Positions 16,197 through 25,322 of a DNA stretch of 64,000 bases are shown here, one piece after another. Origin of the DNA: Amycolatopsis acidiphila (GTDB lineage: Bacteria; Actinomycetota; Actinomycetes; Mycobacteriales; Pseudonocardiaceae); contig NZ_CP090063.1 of the NCBI RefSeq assembly GCF_021391495.1, positions 124,001-188,000 on the forward strand, read 5' to 3'. The notes below the pieces were generated by a model, which saw only the letters and a list, made by a program, of their open reading frames with translations, had not been told where the DNA came from and made no database searches. Position 1 is the stretch's first letter, and the number at the start of each line of letters is the position of its first letter. Made by a program: the position numbers and the translations under genes.

Positions 16197-17258
16197 GTGA
16201 ACCCGGTCCCGGATCTGCGCGCGTACCTGCGCTCGCTCGACGCCGAGACACTGGCCGAGCTGCTGCACGCCGAGGCCCAGCGCGACTCGCGGTTACGGCG
16301 GGAGCTGGCGCAGCGGGCCGCCGCCGCGAGCAAGGTCGGCCCGGCGCTGGACATGCTGCAACGCCTGCTCGAATCCGGCACGCAGGCCGACCTCACCCCA
16401 CTCGCCCGGCGCATGGTCGACGGGCTCGACGGCGCGACCGCGGCCGAGCGGCGCCGCGCCGTCGCGCTGTATGCCCGGGCCTGCGCGGCGCACCCGCCCG
16501 CGCCCGACCAGCTCGCCGACTGGATCCTCGCTACCACCTTCCACCGGCCGGACTGGCCGCGCATCGAGCTGGCCGACTTCACGACCGCACTCGGCAGCAC
16601 CGGGCTCACCCGCATCAGGTCCACTGTGGACGCTCTGCTGGCCGGCAGGCCGGGGCCGCGCCGGGACATCGCGCGCCGGCTCGCCGAGCAGGTCGCCGAG
16701 GTCACCGGTGACGTCGACACCCTGCTCACGATCCTCGCCACGAAGCCGCCGACCCCCGAGGTCAACCTCCGCATCATCCGGGTGCTGCGCTCCGCCGGCC
16801 GGCACGGCGAGGCGATCGCCCACGCGGCCAGGACGATGGTGCATCGCGAGCGCCCGCGCGGCGGCGCGCTCGCCCTCCGGTGCGCCGAGTTCCGCCGCAA
16901 TCCCGGCCCCACAAGCTATTCCGCCCTGCGCGAAGCGGCGGCCGAGCGCTGGCCGGAAGTGCGCGCGACCGTGCTCGCCGTGGAAGGGCCGGCGGAGGCG
17001 ATCCCCGCGTACCGCCTGTACGTCGAGGAGCTGATCGAGCAGAAGGACCCGTCCTGCTACCGGGAAGCGGCGCGAGCGCTGAAGGAGCTGCGTGCCCTGC
17101 ACCGCCGCGTGGACACCGCCGAGGAGTTCACGTCCTACCTGGCCGAACTGCTCGAGACGCACAAGCGCAAGACCCGCCTGCTGGTCGAGGTCCGCAACGC
17201 CCGGATCGCGATACCCAAGGCGGTGACGCACCGTAAGGCTGCCACGATGAGCGCATGA
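16197..17258 (+). CDS. Module protein A1, DUF6880/SWIM C-terminal-like helical repeat protein
   Basis: A 353-residue, Arg/Ala/Leu-rich, all-helical protein. Its ordered motifs (YLRSLDAETLAELL at the start, a SGDVDTLLTIL-type segment near 180, LIRVLRSAGRHGEA, then EELIEQKDPSCYREA and a C-terminal YLAELLETHKRK) match the C-terminal half of SWIM zinc-finger family proteins, but the zinc finger itself is absent. The GTG at 16197 places the conserved YLRSLD motif at residue 8. Its stop overlaps the start of B1 (ATGA), so the two are coupled. A second copy (A2) lies at 18349. No function is known. Confidence 0.75.
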   Translation: MNPVPDLRAYLRSLDAETLAELLHAEAQRDSRLRRELAQRAAAASKVGPALDMLQRLLESGTQADLTPLARRMVDGLDGATAAERRRAVALYARACAAHPPAPDQLADWILATTFHRPDWPRIELADFTTALGSTGLTRIRSTVDALLAGRPGPRRDIARRLAEQVAEVTGDVDTLLTILATKPPTPEVNLRIIRVLRSAGRHGEAIAHAARTMVHRERPRGGALALRCAEFRRNPGPTSYSALREAAAERWPEVRATVLAVEGPAEAIPAYRLYVEELIEQKDPSCYREAARALKELRALHRRVDTAEEFTSYLAELLETHKRKTRLLVEVRNARIAIPKAVTHRKAATMSA

Positions 17259-18334
17259 GCCCGGTCAGCCGCGGTCGCAAGGCCAAGAACAAGAACAAGA
17301 AGAAGCCCGCCGGACTGGACCCGGAGCTGCGCGCCGGCTTCGACGAGGCGCTGGAAGCGTTCGAGGAGGTCGTGGACTCCGACGACGTCCTCGACGTCGA
17401 ACTGCTGACGGCCGAGATCCTGGGCAGCTTCTGGCTGCCGGAGAACCCGGACGCCGCGGCGCAGGAGGTCGCGTTCCCGCTCATCGGTTACGCCGCCGCC
17501 AAACAGAGTCCCGCCGGCTTCGGCCTGCTCCGGGCGTTGCAGGCGCTCGGCCCGGTCGAGGAGCTGCGCGAGCGGGCCGGCACGGCCGCCGACCGGCTCG
17601 CCGCACTCGGCATGCGCGAGCTCCGCTGGACGGGCGCACTGCGCGAAGTCGAGGTGACGGAGTGCTGGCAGCAGGCCGATGTCTACGGCGACCAGGTGTT
17701 CCTGCTGTTCCGCTGCGAACGTGGTGGGCGGCGGCACGGTCTGGTCGTGGAGATCGAACGGTTCGCCGGGATCGACGAGATCTACCTGACCACGCAGGAG
17801 GACGAGATCCTCGCCGAGCTGCGCGAGAACGACGACGAACTCCTGAGCACCGAACGGATTCCGCTGCCGCTGGCCCGCCGGATCGTCGAAGACGCGGTCG
17901 CGGTGACCGACAGCCTCCCGGCCCAGGCGGACGACGAGGAGTACCCGTTCACCGACGCCCGCGCCTACCTGCTGGCCCGCCTGCGCGCCATGCCCGCTGC
18001 CGAACCGCGACCCGAGCCGAAGCGCTACGGCGACCAGGTGCTGGACGAGTTCCTCGCGACCGAAAAGGACGCCGACGGCGAGTATCTGCGGCTGCTCGCC
18101 GAGTTCGGCGAAGACGTCGACGAGGCCGACCCGCTGCGGGTCACCCCGGCCAAGTTCGAGCTCTTCCTCGACGACGCCTTCAACGAGCACGAGATCGACG
18201 AAGAGGCGCTGCGCCGCACCGTGCTGGCGTTCGCGCGCTGGCAGGGCGCCCGGGACGGCTTGTCGCAGGCCGCAGTCGATCATCTGCGGGCGGAGATCGA
18301 GGAGATGTTCGCGGCCGGCGAAGTCCCGGCGTAG
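17255..18334 (+). CDS. Module protein B1, unknown function
   Basis: A 359-residue acidic protein of unknown function, coupled to A1 by an ATGA overlap. It opens with a lysine-rich stretch (KAKNKNKKKP), then a segment EILGSFWLP, and a central domain with ECWQQADVYGDQVFLLF and HGLVVEIERF. The same domain occurs in B2 (19434-20963) as GECWRTADVYGDESS and HGLLVSVGY, so the two are paralogs. B1 lacks the 150-residue C-terminal extension of B2. No signal peptide or membrane helix is seen. Confidence 0.72.
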   Translation: MSPVSRGRKAKNKNKKKPAGLDPELRAGFDEALEAFEEVVDSDDVLDVELLTAEILGSFWLPENPDAAAQEVAFPLIGYAAAKQSPAGFGLLRALQALGPVEELRERAGTAADRLAALGMRELRWTGALREVEVTECWQQADVYGDQVFLLFRCERGGRRHGLVVEIERFAGIDEIYLTTQEDEILAELRENDDELLSTERIPLPLARRIVEDAVAVTDSLPAQADDEEYPFTDARAYLLARLRAMPAAEPRPEPKRYGDQVLDEFLATEKDADGEYLRLLAEFGEDVDEADPLRVTPAKFELFLDDAFNEHEIDEEALRRTVLAFARWQGARDGLSQAAVDHLRAEIEEMFAAGEVPA

Positions 18335-18348
18335 GCCAGGATGTGCGC

Positions 18349-19395
18349 GTGACCGATCTCCGGGGCTACCTGCGCTCGCTCGACGCCGAGACGCTGGCCG
18401 AGCTGCTGCACGAACAGGCCGAGCGCGACCCGGAACTGCACGCCCGGCTGCAGCTGCGCGCCGGGGGAGCGCCCACCGACCTGCTGGACCGGCAGGCCGA
18501 GGCCGGGGAGGCCACGAAGATCGTCGCGGTCCTGGACACGCTGCAGCGGCTGCTCGACTCCGGCACGCAGGCCGATCTGGCCCCGCTGGCGCGGCGCACC
18601 GTGGACCGGATCGTCAGGGCACAGCAGGACGATCCCGCGGTGCTGCGGCGCGCGATCGCGCTGTACGCCAGGGCCTGCGCGGCGCGTCCGCCGGCGGACC
18701 TCGCCGGCTGGATCGCCGACACGGCACTCGGCCACGGTGTCGAGTTCGAGCTTTCCGCGTTCGCGCAGGTGTTGGGAGACAAAGGTCTCGCCCAACTCAA
18801 GTCTGTTGTGGACAAGCAGTCCGGACGGCTGGCGGAGCAGCTCGCCGAGCAGCTGGCGGAGATCTCCGGTGACGTCGACGCGCTGCTGAAGATCCTTTCC
18901 CGTCAACCACAACGGCTCGACGTGCGGCTGAAGATCGTGCGCGTCCTGCGGAGTGCGGGCCGCACGGCCGAAGCGGTCGCCTATGCGGCCAAGGCGCTCA
19001 ACCAGGCCGACGAGAAACCGCCCGAACCCGACGCGGACGAGAGCGTGCGTGCCCTGCTCGCCGAGGAGCGTCTCGACGAGGCGTGGGCGGCCGCGCGCGA
19101 GCGCCCGTGCTCACTGCCGGTCCTGCTGGAGGTCGCCGAGCTGAGGGAACAGACGCATCCGGCCGAGGTGCTGGACGTCTACAAACTGCATGTCAATCAC
19201 CTGATCGAGCAAAAAGACGCGACGCATTACGAGCAGGCCGCGAAACGGTTGCGCAAGATCCGGCAGCTCTACCGCAGGGCGGGGATTCCGGCGGAGTTCG
19301 CGCCCTATCTGGCGGAGCTGGTGACCACCCACCGGCGCAAGGCCAGGTTCATCGCCGAGATCCGGCAGGCGCGGATCGCGCTGCCCAAGGGGTGA
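18349..19395 (+). CDS. Module protein A2, paralog of A1
   Basis: A 348-residue paralog of A1, sharing the motifs LRGYLRSLDAETLAELL, DTLQRLLDSGTQADLAPLARR, ISGDVDALLKIL, LKIVRVLRSAGR and a C-terminal NHLIEQKDATHYEQA followed by LVTTHRRKARF. It also resembles the C-terminal half of SWIM zinc-finger proteins without the finger. The GTG at 18349 aligns with the A1 start and lies 14 bases after the B1 stop. It adds an ALLAEERLDEAWAAARE segment near residue 235 that is less clear in A1. One transcript with A1, B1 and B2 is likely. Confidence 0.75.
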   Translation: MTDLRGYLRSLDAETLAELLHEQAERDPELHARLQLRAGGAPTDLLDRQAEAGEATKIVAVLDTLQRLLDSGTQADLAPLARRTVDRIVRAQQDDPAVLRRAIALYARACAARPPADLAGWIADTALGHGVEFELSAFAQVLGDKGLAQLKSVVDKQSGRLAEQLAEQLAEISGDVDALLKILSRQPQRLDVRLKIVRVLRSAGRTAEAVAYAAKALNQADEKPPEPDADESVRALLAEERLDEAWAAARERPCSLPVLLEVAELREQTHPAEVLDVYKLHVNHLIEQKDATHYEQAAKRLRKIRQLYRRAGIPAEFAPYLAELVTTHRRKARFIAEIRQARIALPKG

Positions 19396-19433
19396 GGAAG
19401 CCGCCGGTTCGGCCCGGTGCGAACATGTGGTGC

Positions 19434-20963
19434 ATGACCGAGCTGCCCCAGCAGGAATCCAGCGACGACACCGAGAGCGCCAGTGAGCTGCTCGAAGAGG
19501 TCCTGCGTGAGTTCGCCGAGCTGGACTCGGCCGCCGAGCCGCTGCGCGTCGAGCTCGTCACGTCCGAGATCCTGGGCGAATGGTGGGAAGCCGGTGACGA
19601 CCTGGCCGCCGAGCTGATCGAGTTCGCCTCCGCCGCGCCCGAGCCCGAGCGGCTCGTCGCGCCGCTGGCGGCGCTGCGGTCGCTCGCGACCACCGAGGAC
19701 CAGCGGGAGGCCGCCGGGCTGGCGCTGGAGAAGCTGGGCCTCGGCGAGCCCGCCTGGGCCGGTGAGCTCAACCAGGTCGCCGTCGGCGAGTGCTGGCGGA
19801 CCGCCGATGTCTACGGCGACGAAAGCTCGGTGCTGTGCGTGTTCGGTGCGGGCGAGTCGGCACACGGGCTGCTCGTGTCGGTCGGGTACGCGCTGTTCGG
19901 CGGCTGGGCCGACGAGGCCGTGATCGTGGAGTCGCCGGGCGAGGTGATCGCCGAGATGCAGACCCAGGCCGCGGAGAGCGGGGACCTGGTCACCTGCGAG
20001 CAGATCACCCCGGGCCGGGCGCACCAGCTGCTCGCCGACGCCTTCGTCGGCACCGAACTGCAGAACGATCCCGAGGTCACCGACGACTACGTGCGCTTCC
20101 GTGCGCTGGCGATGGCCCGCACCCGCGCGCTGCCCGAGCCGGAGCCGGTCGACCCGCCGCGGCTGCTCTCGACCGAGGACCAGGCCGAGGCCATCGACGA
20201 GTTCTTCCGCGCCAGCGCCGACCTGGAGGACACCGAGGCGGCCAGGGTGGTCGCCCTGCGGCTCATCGAGTTCGGCGTCGAGCACGACCCGCGCCGCCCA
20301 CTGCGCGTCGGTCCCGACAAGCTGGCGTCCTTCGTCGACTCGGTCGACGACGGTGCGCTCGAGTTGACCGAGGAACAGGACGAAACGCTCGAAAAGGTCC
20401 TGCCGGCCTGGGCGAGCTGGGGAGCGTGGCGCGACGGGCTGCCGGAGGAGGCCGTGGAGCCGCTGCTCGAGGCCGTCGAGGACCGCCTCTACGAGCGCGC
20501 GCTGGAGACCGAGTCGACGGTGGACGCCTACCTGGACGGGTTCGACGACCTCGACGAGCAGTCGGTCGCGCGGCTGCTCGAACGGCGGCAGTTCGCGATC
20601 CCGGCGATCTACACCGAGATCGCGGGCGAAGAGGTGGAACTCGACCCCTCGGACCCGGAACAGCGCAGGCTGCTGGTCATCGGCGAGCACCCGGACTTCC
20701 AGGACTCGCTCGCCGAGGACGATCTCGACGAGGAGGCGTTCCTGCAGGTCGCGGCGCACACGACCGTGGTGGACCAGCTCTGGGACGACGAGCCCGCCGA
20801 GGTGTGGCAGGCCGCCCAGCGGCTGCTGCAGCGAGGGCTCGAACGCACCGAGGTACTCGACGAACTGGCCCGGGTGCTCGAAGAACGGCTGGAAATGGGC
20901 GAGGGCGACAGCCTCGAGTTCGACGTCGACGACTACTGCCGTGCCCTGGACGAGCTGAACTGA
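19434..20963 (+). CDS. Module protein B2, paralog of B1 with DUF1841-like C-terminal extension
   Basis: A 509-residue, strongly acidic protein and paralog of B1 over its first 350 residues (RVELVTSEILGEWW, GECWRTADVYG, then PLRVGPDKLASFVDSV, matched by PLRVTPAKFELFLDDA in B1). The last 140 residues are extra and resemble DUF1841: a segment with GEHPDFQDSL, then QVAAHTTVVDQLWDDEPAEVWQ and LLQRGLERTEVLDELARVLEE. It starts 38 bases after A2. The acidic character and lack of export signals suggest a cytoplasmic partner protein for A2, by analogy with the A1-B1 overlap. Confidence 0.72.
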   Translation: MTELPQQESSDDTESASELLEEVLREFAELDSAAEPLRVELVTSEILGEWWEAGDDLAAELIEFASAAPEPERLVAPLAALRSLATTEDQREAAGLALEKLGLGEPAWAGELNQVAVGECWRTADVYGDESSVLCVFGAGESAHGLLVSVGYALFGGWADEAVIVESPGEVIAEMQTQAAESGDLVTCEQITPGRAHQLLADAFVGTELQNDPEVTDDYVRFRALAMARTRALPEPEPVDPPRLLSTEDQAEAIDEFFRASADLEDTEAARVVALRLIEFGVEHDPRRPLRVGPDKLASFVDSVDDGALELTEEQDETLEKVLPAWASWGAWRDGLPEEAVEPLLEAVEDRLYERALETESTVDAYLDGFDDLDEQSVARLLERRQFAIPAIYTEIAGEEVELDPSDPEQRRLLVIGEHPDFQDSLAEDDLDEEAFLQVAAHTTVVDQLWDDEPAEVWQAAQRLLQRGLERTEVLDELARVLEERLEMGEGDSLEFDVDDYCRALDELN

Positions 20964-20967
20964 CGGG

Positions 20968-21126
20968 TCAGGACGCAGAGGTTCGGGAACCTTCGGGCGC
21001 CGGGATCTCCTTGCGCCGGTCGGCGAGTGCGTCGTCGAAGTCGACGACGAACGCGCCCACCGCCATCGCCAGCAGCACCGCGATGCCCAGCACCGCCCCG
21101 ATCCACGTGAAGACGATGGTGATCAT
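20968..21126 (-). CDS. Small single-pass membrane protein
   Basis: A 52-residue protein with one N-terminal membrane helix (about residues 2-27) and a charged tail (DFDDALADRRKE). The ATG at 21126 has a strong GGAGGAGG site upstream. It converges on B2 with only four bases between the stops. The function is unknown. It is too short for family assignment, but the helix, start and codon use look genuine. Confidence 0.6.
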   Translation of the reverse strand: MITIVFTWIGAVLGIAVLLAMAVGAFVVDFDDALADRRKEIPAPEGSRTSAS

Positions 21127-21180
21127 CGGCGTGCCTCCTCCCTGGTCAGGGTGCATTTCCTACTTAAACCAGGGTGCGGT

Positions 21181-21197
21181 CCGCCCGTTGTGGGCGG
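21181..21197 (-). terminator. Possible weak terminator hairpin after coaA
   Basis: CCGCCC-GTTGT-GGGCGG forms a 6-bp stem with a 5-base loop, 58 bases beyond the coaA stop on its strand. There is no T-run, so the call is weak. The rest of the 128-base spacer holds nothing else I can identify. Confidence 0.3.
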
Positions 21198-21254
21198 TAT
21201 CGGCCAACCGGTTACTGACGAGGTGCCAGCATCAGCCGTTCGGCCGAGCCACGC

Positions 21255-22187
21255 CTACAGCTTGCGCAGGCGGACGCGGTTGATGGAGTGGTCTGCGTCC
21301 TTACGGAGGACAAGCGTGGCCCGCGGCCGTGTCGGCCGGATGTTCTCGACCAGGTTCGGCTCGTTGATGGTGCGCCACAGGTGGCGCGCCTCCGAGCGGG
21401 CCTCGTCGTCGGGCAGGCCGGCGAAGTGGTGGAAGTGCGAGGCGGGGTCCGCGAACGAAGTCTGGCGCAACTTGAGGAACCGCTCGACGTACCAGTGCTC
21501 GATGTCCTCGGTGTGCGCGTCGACGTAGATGGAGAAGTCGAACAGGTCCGACACCATCAGCCGCGGGCCGGGCTGCAGGACGTTGAGCCCCTCGACGATG
21601 AGGATGTCCGGCTGCTTCACGACCTGTTCCTCGCCCGGCACGATGTCGTAGGCCAGGTGCGAGTAGACGGGGGCGCCGACCTCTTCGGCGCCGGACTTCA
21701 CCTCCGCCACGAACCGCAGCAGCGCGCGCCGGTCGTAGCTCTCCGGGAAGCCCTTGCGGTGCATGATGCCGCGGCGGGTCAGCTCCGCCGCCGGGTAGAG
21801 GAAGCCGTCCGTGGTGATCAGGTCGACACGGGGGTGGTCGGGCCAGCGGGCGAGCAGGGTGCGCAGCAGGCGCGCGGTCGTCGACTTGCCGACGGCGACA
21901 CTGCCGGCGATGCCGATCACGAACGGGACCTTGGTGCCCCGGCAGTCCTCGCCGAGGAACGTCGTGGTCGCCTCGTAGAGCCGTTGCCGGGCGGCGACCT
22001 GCAGGTTGATCAGTCTCGACAGCGGCAGGTAGACCTCGGCAACCTCGTTCAGGTCGACCTGCTCGCCGAGCCCGCGCAGCCGCAGCAGTTCCTCGGCGGT
22101 CAGCGGCTGGGGAGTGCTGCGCCGCAGCTCTCGCCATTGCTCTCGGTGTAGTTCGACGTAGGGGCTGAGCTCACGAACCCGTGGCAT
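21255..22187 (-). CDS. coaA: Type I pantothenate kinase
   Basis: CoaA phosphorylates pantothenate, the first step of coenzyme A synthesis. The 310-residue product is the normal length and shows the P-loop GSVAVGKST near residue 98, the [11 protein letters not shown] segment, the substrate region [10 protein letters not shown], and [15 protein letters not shown] six bases further upstream is possible, but the ATG at 22187 has AAGGAG at the correct spacing. It stands alone, with a macro-domain gene about 110 bases upstream on the same strand. Confidence 0.96.
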   Translation of the reverse strand: MPRVRELSPYVELHREQWRELRRSTPQPLTAEELLRLRGLGEQVDLNEVAEVYLPLSRLINLQVAARQRLYEATTTFLGEDCRGTKVPFVIGIAGSVAVGKSTTARLLRTLLARWPDHPRVDLITTDGFLYPAAELTRRGIMHRKGFPESYDRRALLRFVAEVKSGAEEVGAPVYSHLAYDIVPGEEQVVKQPDILIVEGLNVLQPGPRLMVSDLFDFSIYVDAHTEDIEHWYVERFLKLRQTSFADPASHFHHFAGLPDDEARSEARHLWRTINEPNLVENIRPTRPRATLVLRKDADHSINRVRLRKL

Positions 22188-22297
22188 TCCCACACTCCTT
22201 GCCCGTCGGTGGGCTGGCGTCGATGTCTGCGTAAACGCTCTTCTTACGGTAGGTCGTGCAGACGCCGAACGCGCTGTGAGTTAGTGCACCCCTCGGG

Positions 22298-22912
22298 TTA
22301 CCCGCGGCTGCCGAAAACCTCACCCCAGGCCGCCGCGACCTGCCGTGCGCAGGTCTCCGGGCTGAGTCCGCCGACGCCGGTGCCGAGTCCGGGCATCGCG
22401 ATGGTTTCGACCACACTGCGGACCCCGACACCGTGCTCGAGCCTGCCGTCCCGCCACTGCAGGAACACCGCACGCGCGGCGAGGTAGGGGTGCACGGTGT
22501 CCTCGGGGAGCCGCTCGCCCGGCTCGCGCATCGTGGGGGCGCTGATCAGCCAGGCCGGCGCCGGCACCCCCGTGGGCACGATCACCGCCTCGCCGATCGG
22601 CAGCTCGCCGCCGTGGTAGGCGAGCACGGCGCTGCGCACGTTCTGCTCGACCTCGGGAAACGCCCGCGCGTACACCGCGTCGATGCCACCGCGCATCCAG
22701 CCGTAGGAGTTCGCCGGGCTCACCACGGCCTCGGCCGCGACGTCCAGGACCGAACCCTGGTGCACGCGCGCGCCCTCGACCCGTTCCAGGACCGACTGCC
22801 AGGCGCGGGCGAGAGGTTCGTCGATGGCACACAGCACCAGGGAAGGGAGGTGAGGTGAGACCTGAGCGTCGGTTCCCTTATGGGTGGCGTGCGTGCCCGA
22901 ATCGGCGGTCAC
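22298..22912 (-). CDS. Macro-domain protein (ADP-ribose binding)
   Basis: A 204-residue protein with a macro-domain layout: a GSVLDVAAEAVVSPANSYGWMRGGIDAVYARAF segment (residues about 55-85), where the ANS and GGID loops bind ADP-ribose, and a distal IAMPGLGTGVGGLS loop. Macro domains bind or remove ADP-ribose, or hydrolyse its esters. The GTG at 22912 is the only reasonable start and lacks a clear ribosome-binding site. It is divergent from pheA across 96 bases that contain an inverted repeat. Confidence 0.82.
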   Translation of the reverse strand: MTADSGTHATHKGTDAQVSPHLPSLVLCAIDEPLARAWQSVLERVEGARVHQGSVLDVAAEAVVSPANSYGWMRGGIDAVYARAFPEVEQNVRSAVLAYHGGELPIGEAVIVPTGVPAPAWLISAPTMREPGERLPEDTVHPYLAARAVFLQWRDGRLEHGVGVRSVVETIAMPGLGTGVGGLSPETCARQVAAAWGEVFGSRG

Positions 22913-22922
22913 AGGTACACCA

Positions 22923-22937
22923 TGCCAAAAAATGGCA
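22923..22937 (+). promoter_or_regulatory. Inverted repeat between macro-domain gene and pheA
   Basis: TGCCA-AAAAA-TGGCA is a perfect 5-bp inverted repeat with an A-rich centre, unusual in this high-GC sequence. It lies 11 bases upstream of the macro-domain start and 72 bases upstream of pheA. It could be an operator; the binding protein is unknown. Confidence 0.35.
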
Positions 22938-23008
22938 CCCGGCGTAACCACGTGATCTCCGCGCCGCCTGAACAGACCAGTGCTTCGGCGGGTGCGTAGC
23001 CTGGGGCA

Positions 23009-23923
23009 GTGGCAAGGATCGCATATTTCGGGCCCGAGGGAACGTTCACGGAACAGGCGGCGCGGTCGCTCGCGGACGACGGTGACGAGCTCATTCCATT
23101 TGAGACGATCCCGCTCGCGCTCTCCGCCGTGCGCAAGGGCGAAACGGACTCGGCGTGCGTACCGGTCGAGAACTCCGTGGAAGGCGTGGTGCCCGCCACG
23201 CTCGACGGGCTCGCCGAGCAGGAGCCGCTGATCGCGGGCGCCGAAGCGTTGCTGCCGGTGCATTTCAGCGTGCTGACACGACCCGGCGCGACTGACATCC
23301 GCACGGTCGCCAGTCATCCGCACGCCCTCGCGCAGGTGCGGCTGTGGGTCGAAGCGAACCTGCCGGGTGCGAAGCCCGTCGCGACGTCGTCCACCGCCGC
23401 GGCCGCGGTCGCGGTGCAGGCCGGGGACTTCGACGCCGCCGTGACCGCGCCGGTCGCGGTCCAGCACTACCCGCTCGAGGTCCGCGCCACCGAGGTCGCC
23501 GACGTGCGGGACGCGCGCACCCGGTTCCTGCTGGTCCGCAAGCCGCACCACCCGCTGCCCGAGCCCACCGGCGCCGACCGCACGTCGGTCGTCGCGGCGG
23601 CGGCCAACCGCACCGGGGCGCTCGCCGAGCTGCTCACCGAGCTGGCGAGCCGCGGCATCAACCTGACCCGGCTCGACGCCCGCCCCGCCCGGGGGAACTT
23701 CGGCGAGTACAGGTTCTTCTTCGACTTTGAGGGCCACGTCGCCGAGCCCCGGATCGGGGACGCGCTGGCCGCACTGCGCCGACGTTGCCGGAATGTCCGG
23801 TTCCTCGGGTCGCACCCGAGGGCGGACGGGGTGCCCGCGACGAGCCAGGCGTCCGCGGGCAACGAGGACTTCGTCGAAGCCGCGGACTGGGTCGCGGCCG
23901 TGCGCAGAGGAGAGCAGGCGTGA
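23009..23923 (+). CDS. pheA: Prephenate dehydratase
   Basis: PheA converts prephenate to phenylpyruvate in phenylalanine synthesis. The 304-residue product has the N-terminal GPEGTFTEQAA motif, the VPVENSVEG substrate motif, the catalytic TRFLLV motif near residue 170, and a C-terminal ACT domain (about 195-275) with GALAELLTELASRGINLTRLDARP, where DARP replaces the common ESRP of the phenylalanine-binding site. Feedback inhibition by phenylalanine is expected. There is no chorismate mutase domain, as usual in actinobacteria. Its stop overlaps the start of the phosphatase gene (GTGA). Confidence 0.95.
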   Translation: MARIAYFGPEGTFTEQAARSLADDGDELIPFETIPLALSAVRKGETDSACVPVENSVEGVVPATLDGLAEQEPLIAGAEALLPVHFSVLTRPGATDIRTVASHPHALAQVRLWVEANLPGAKPVATSSTAAAAVAVQAGDFDAAVTAPVAVQHYPLEVRATEVADVRDARTRFLLVRKPHHPLPEPTGADRTSVVAAAANRTGALAELLTELASRGINLTRLDARPARGNFGEYRFFFDFEGHVAEPRIGDALAALRRRCRNVRFLGSHPRADGVPATSQASAGNEDFVEAADWVAAVRRGEQA

Positions 23924-24528
23924 AGCTGTACCTGGTCCGGCATGCCGAGAGCACCGCGAACGTGCGGAAGGTCCTGGACACCGCGCTCCCCGGCCCGCCG
24001 CTCACCGACCTGGGGCAACAGCAGGCGCAAACGCTTGCGGATCGTCTGTCGGGTGAACCGATCGCGGCCGTCTACGCCTCCCGCGCCACCCGGGCCCAGC
24101 AGACCGCGGCCCCCCTCGCGGCCGCGCTGACGCTCGAGGTGCAGGTGATCGACGGGGTGCACGAGGTCGGCGTCGGCGAGCTCGAAGGCCGTGGCGACGT
24201 CGAGGCGCTGAAGACCTACGCCGGCACGGTGCACCCGTGGACCCGGGGCGATCTGGCGGTGGCGATGCCGGGCGGCGAGAGCGGCGAGCAGGTGCGTACG
24301 CGCTACCTGGCCGCGGTCGCCGACCTGCGCGCGAAGCACGAGGACGATGCGGCGATCGCGCTCGTCAGCCACGGTGGCGCGATCCGGCTGGCGGCGGAAT
24401 GGCTCGCCGACAACGTCCGGCCCGAGCTCGCCGACCAGGGGCTCATCCCGAACACCGGCCTCGTGGAGCTGGAGTCGGTGCCCGGTGCCGGCTGGCACTG
24501 CCTGACCTGGGTCGGGGCGGAAATGTGA
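23920..24528 (+). CDS. Histidine phosphatase family protein
   Basis: A 202-residue phosphoglycerate-mutase-like phosphatase with the RHAES motif (catalytic His8), the YASRATRAQQTA segment, an HEVGVGELEG acid motif near residue 85, and the second catalytic His in SHGGAIR. The substrate is unknown. The GTG at 23920 overlaps the pheA stop, so it is coupled to phenylalanine synthesis. This pairing is common in actinobacteria, but its meaning is unclear. Confidence 0.92.
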   Translation: MKLYLVRHAESTANVRKVLDTALPGPPLTDLGQQQAQTLADRLSGEPIAAVYASRATRAQQTAAPLAAALTLEVQVIDGVHEVGVGELEGRGDVEALKTYAGTVHPWTRGDLAVAMPGGESGEQVRTRYLAAVADLRAKHEDDAAIALVSHGGAIRLAAEWLADNVRPELADQGLIPNTGLVELESVPGAGWHCLTWVGAEM

Positions 24529-24668
24529 ACAGGCCTCCGGCCGCCGGTTGTTGTAACTTCACCGTGTTCGGGCACAACTGGTAACAAATCGGCGCGGTCC
24601 ACACAACCGTGTGCGTGGGCCGCACGTCCTCCGGGTAGTGCTCGAACAGCACAGGGAGGCGAAAAGAC

Positions 24669-25319
24669 ATGGTGCGAGTGAGGATCTCTCAGGTGGGGCT
24701 GGCCGCCGGCGTGGCGGCGCTGGCGTGCACCGTCGCGGCGTGCGGCGCGGCGAACACTGCCGGGCCCCAGCCCAGTACGACCACGTCAACGGCGGCGTCC
24801 AGTACGACGGAGAGCCCGGCGTCGACATCGGCCACCACGACCGTCCAGCAGGGCGCTCCGCCCGTGGCGCAGTCGGGCGACGGGGGGCTGTGCAAGTCGT
24901 CGGACCTCAAGCTGTCGATCGGCCAGGGGGACGCGGGCGCGGGGACGGTGTACCGGCCGTTGGTCTTCACCAACGTCAGCGACCACACCTGCACGATCCA
25001 GGGTTTCCCGGGCGTCTCGTACGTCGGCGGCGCGGACGGCCACCAGGTCGGCCAGCCCGCGGTCCGGGTGGGGGCCAAGGGCCCGGCGGTCACCCTGAAC
25101 AAGGGTCAGACCGCCTCGGCGGCGATCGGCTTCGTCAACGTGCAGAACTTCGACACGGTGACCTGCCAGCCGCAGCCGGTGCGCGGGCTGCGGGTCTACC
25201 CGCCGCAGGAGACGGCGTCGCTGTTCGTCGACATGTCCACCACGGGGTGTGGGAACGACAAGATCCCGGGCGACCAGCTGACGGTGAAGTCGATCGTCAA
25301 GGGCAGCAACGCGCAGTGA
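24669..25319 (+). CDS. DUF4232 lipoprotein
   Basis: A 216-residue lipoprotein: a signal peptide ending in a VAAC lipobox (Cys about residue 19), a Ser/Thr-rich linker (about 35-65), and a DUF4232 beta-domain with VFTNVSDHTCTIQGFPGVSYV and a C-terminal pair of cysteines. DUF4232 proteins are common surface proteins of actinobacteria; their role is unknown. The ATG has an AGGGAGG site ten bases upstream. The 140-base spacer before it holds an AT-rich patch (about 24545-24592), probably the promoter. Confidence 0.85.
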   Translation: MVRVRISQVGLAAGVAALACTVAACGAANTAGPQPSTTTSTAASSTTESPASTSATTTVQQGAPPVAQSGDGGLCKSSDLKLSIGQGDAGAGTVYRPLVFTNVSDHTCTIQGFPGVSYVGGADGHQVGQPAVRVGAKGPAVTLNKGQTASAAIGFVNVQNFDTVTCQPQPVRGLRVYPPQETASLFVDMSTTGCGNDKIPGDQLTVKSIVKGSNAQ

Positions 25320-25322
25320 CGT

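Noticed and set aside
13070..16912. A 1280-codon open frame on the minus strand across several genes.
   Set aside because: It runs antisense to the well-supported genes at 14177, 15785 and 16197, has low-complexity composition and no domain; it results from high GC.
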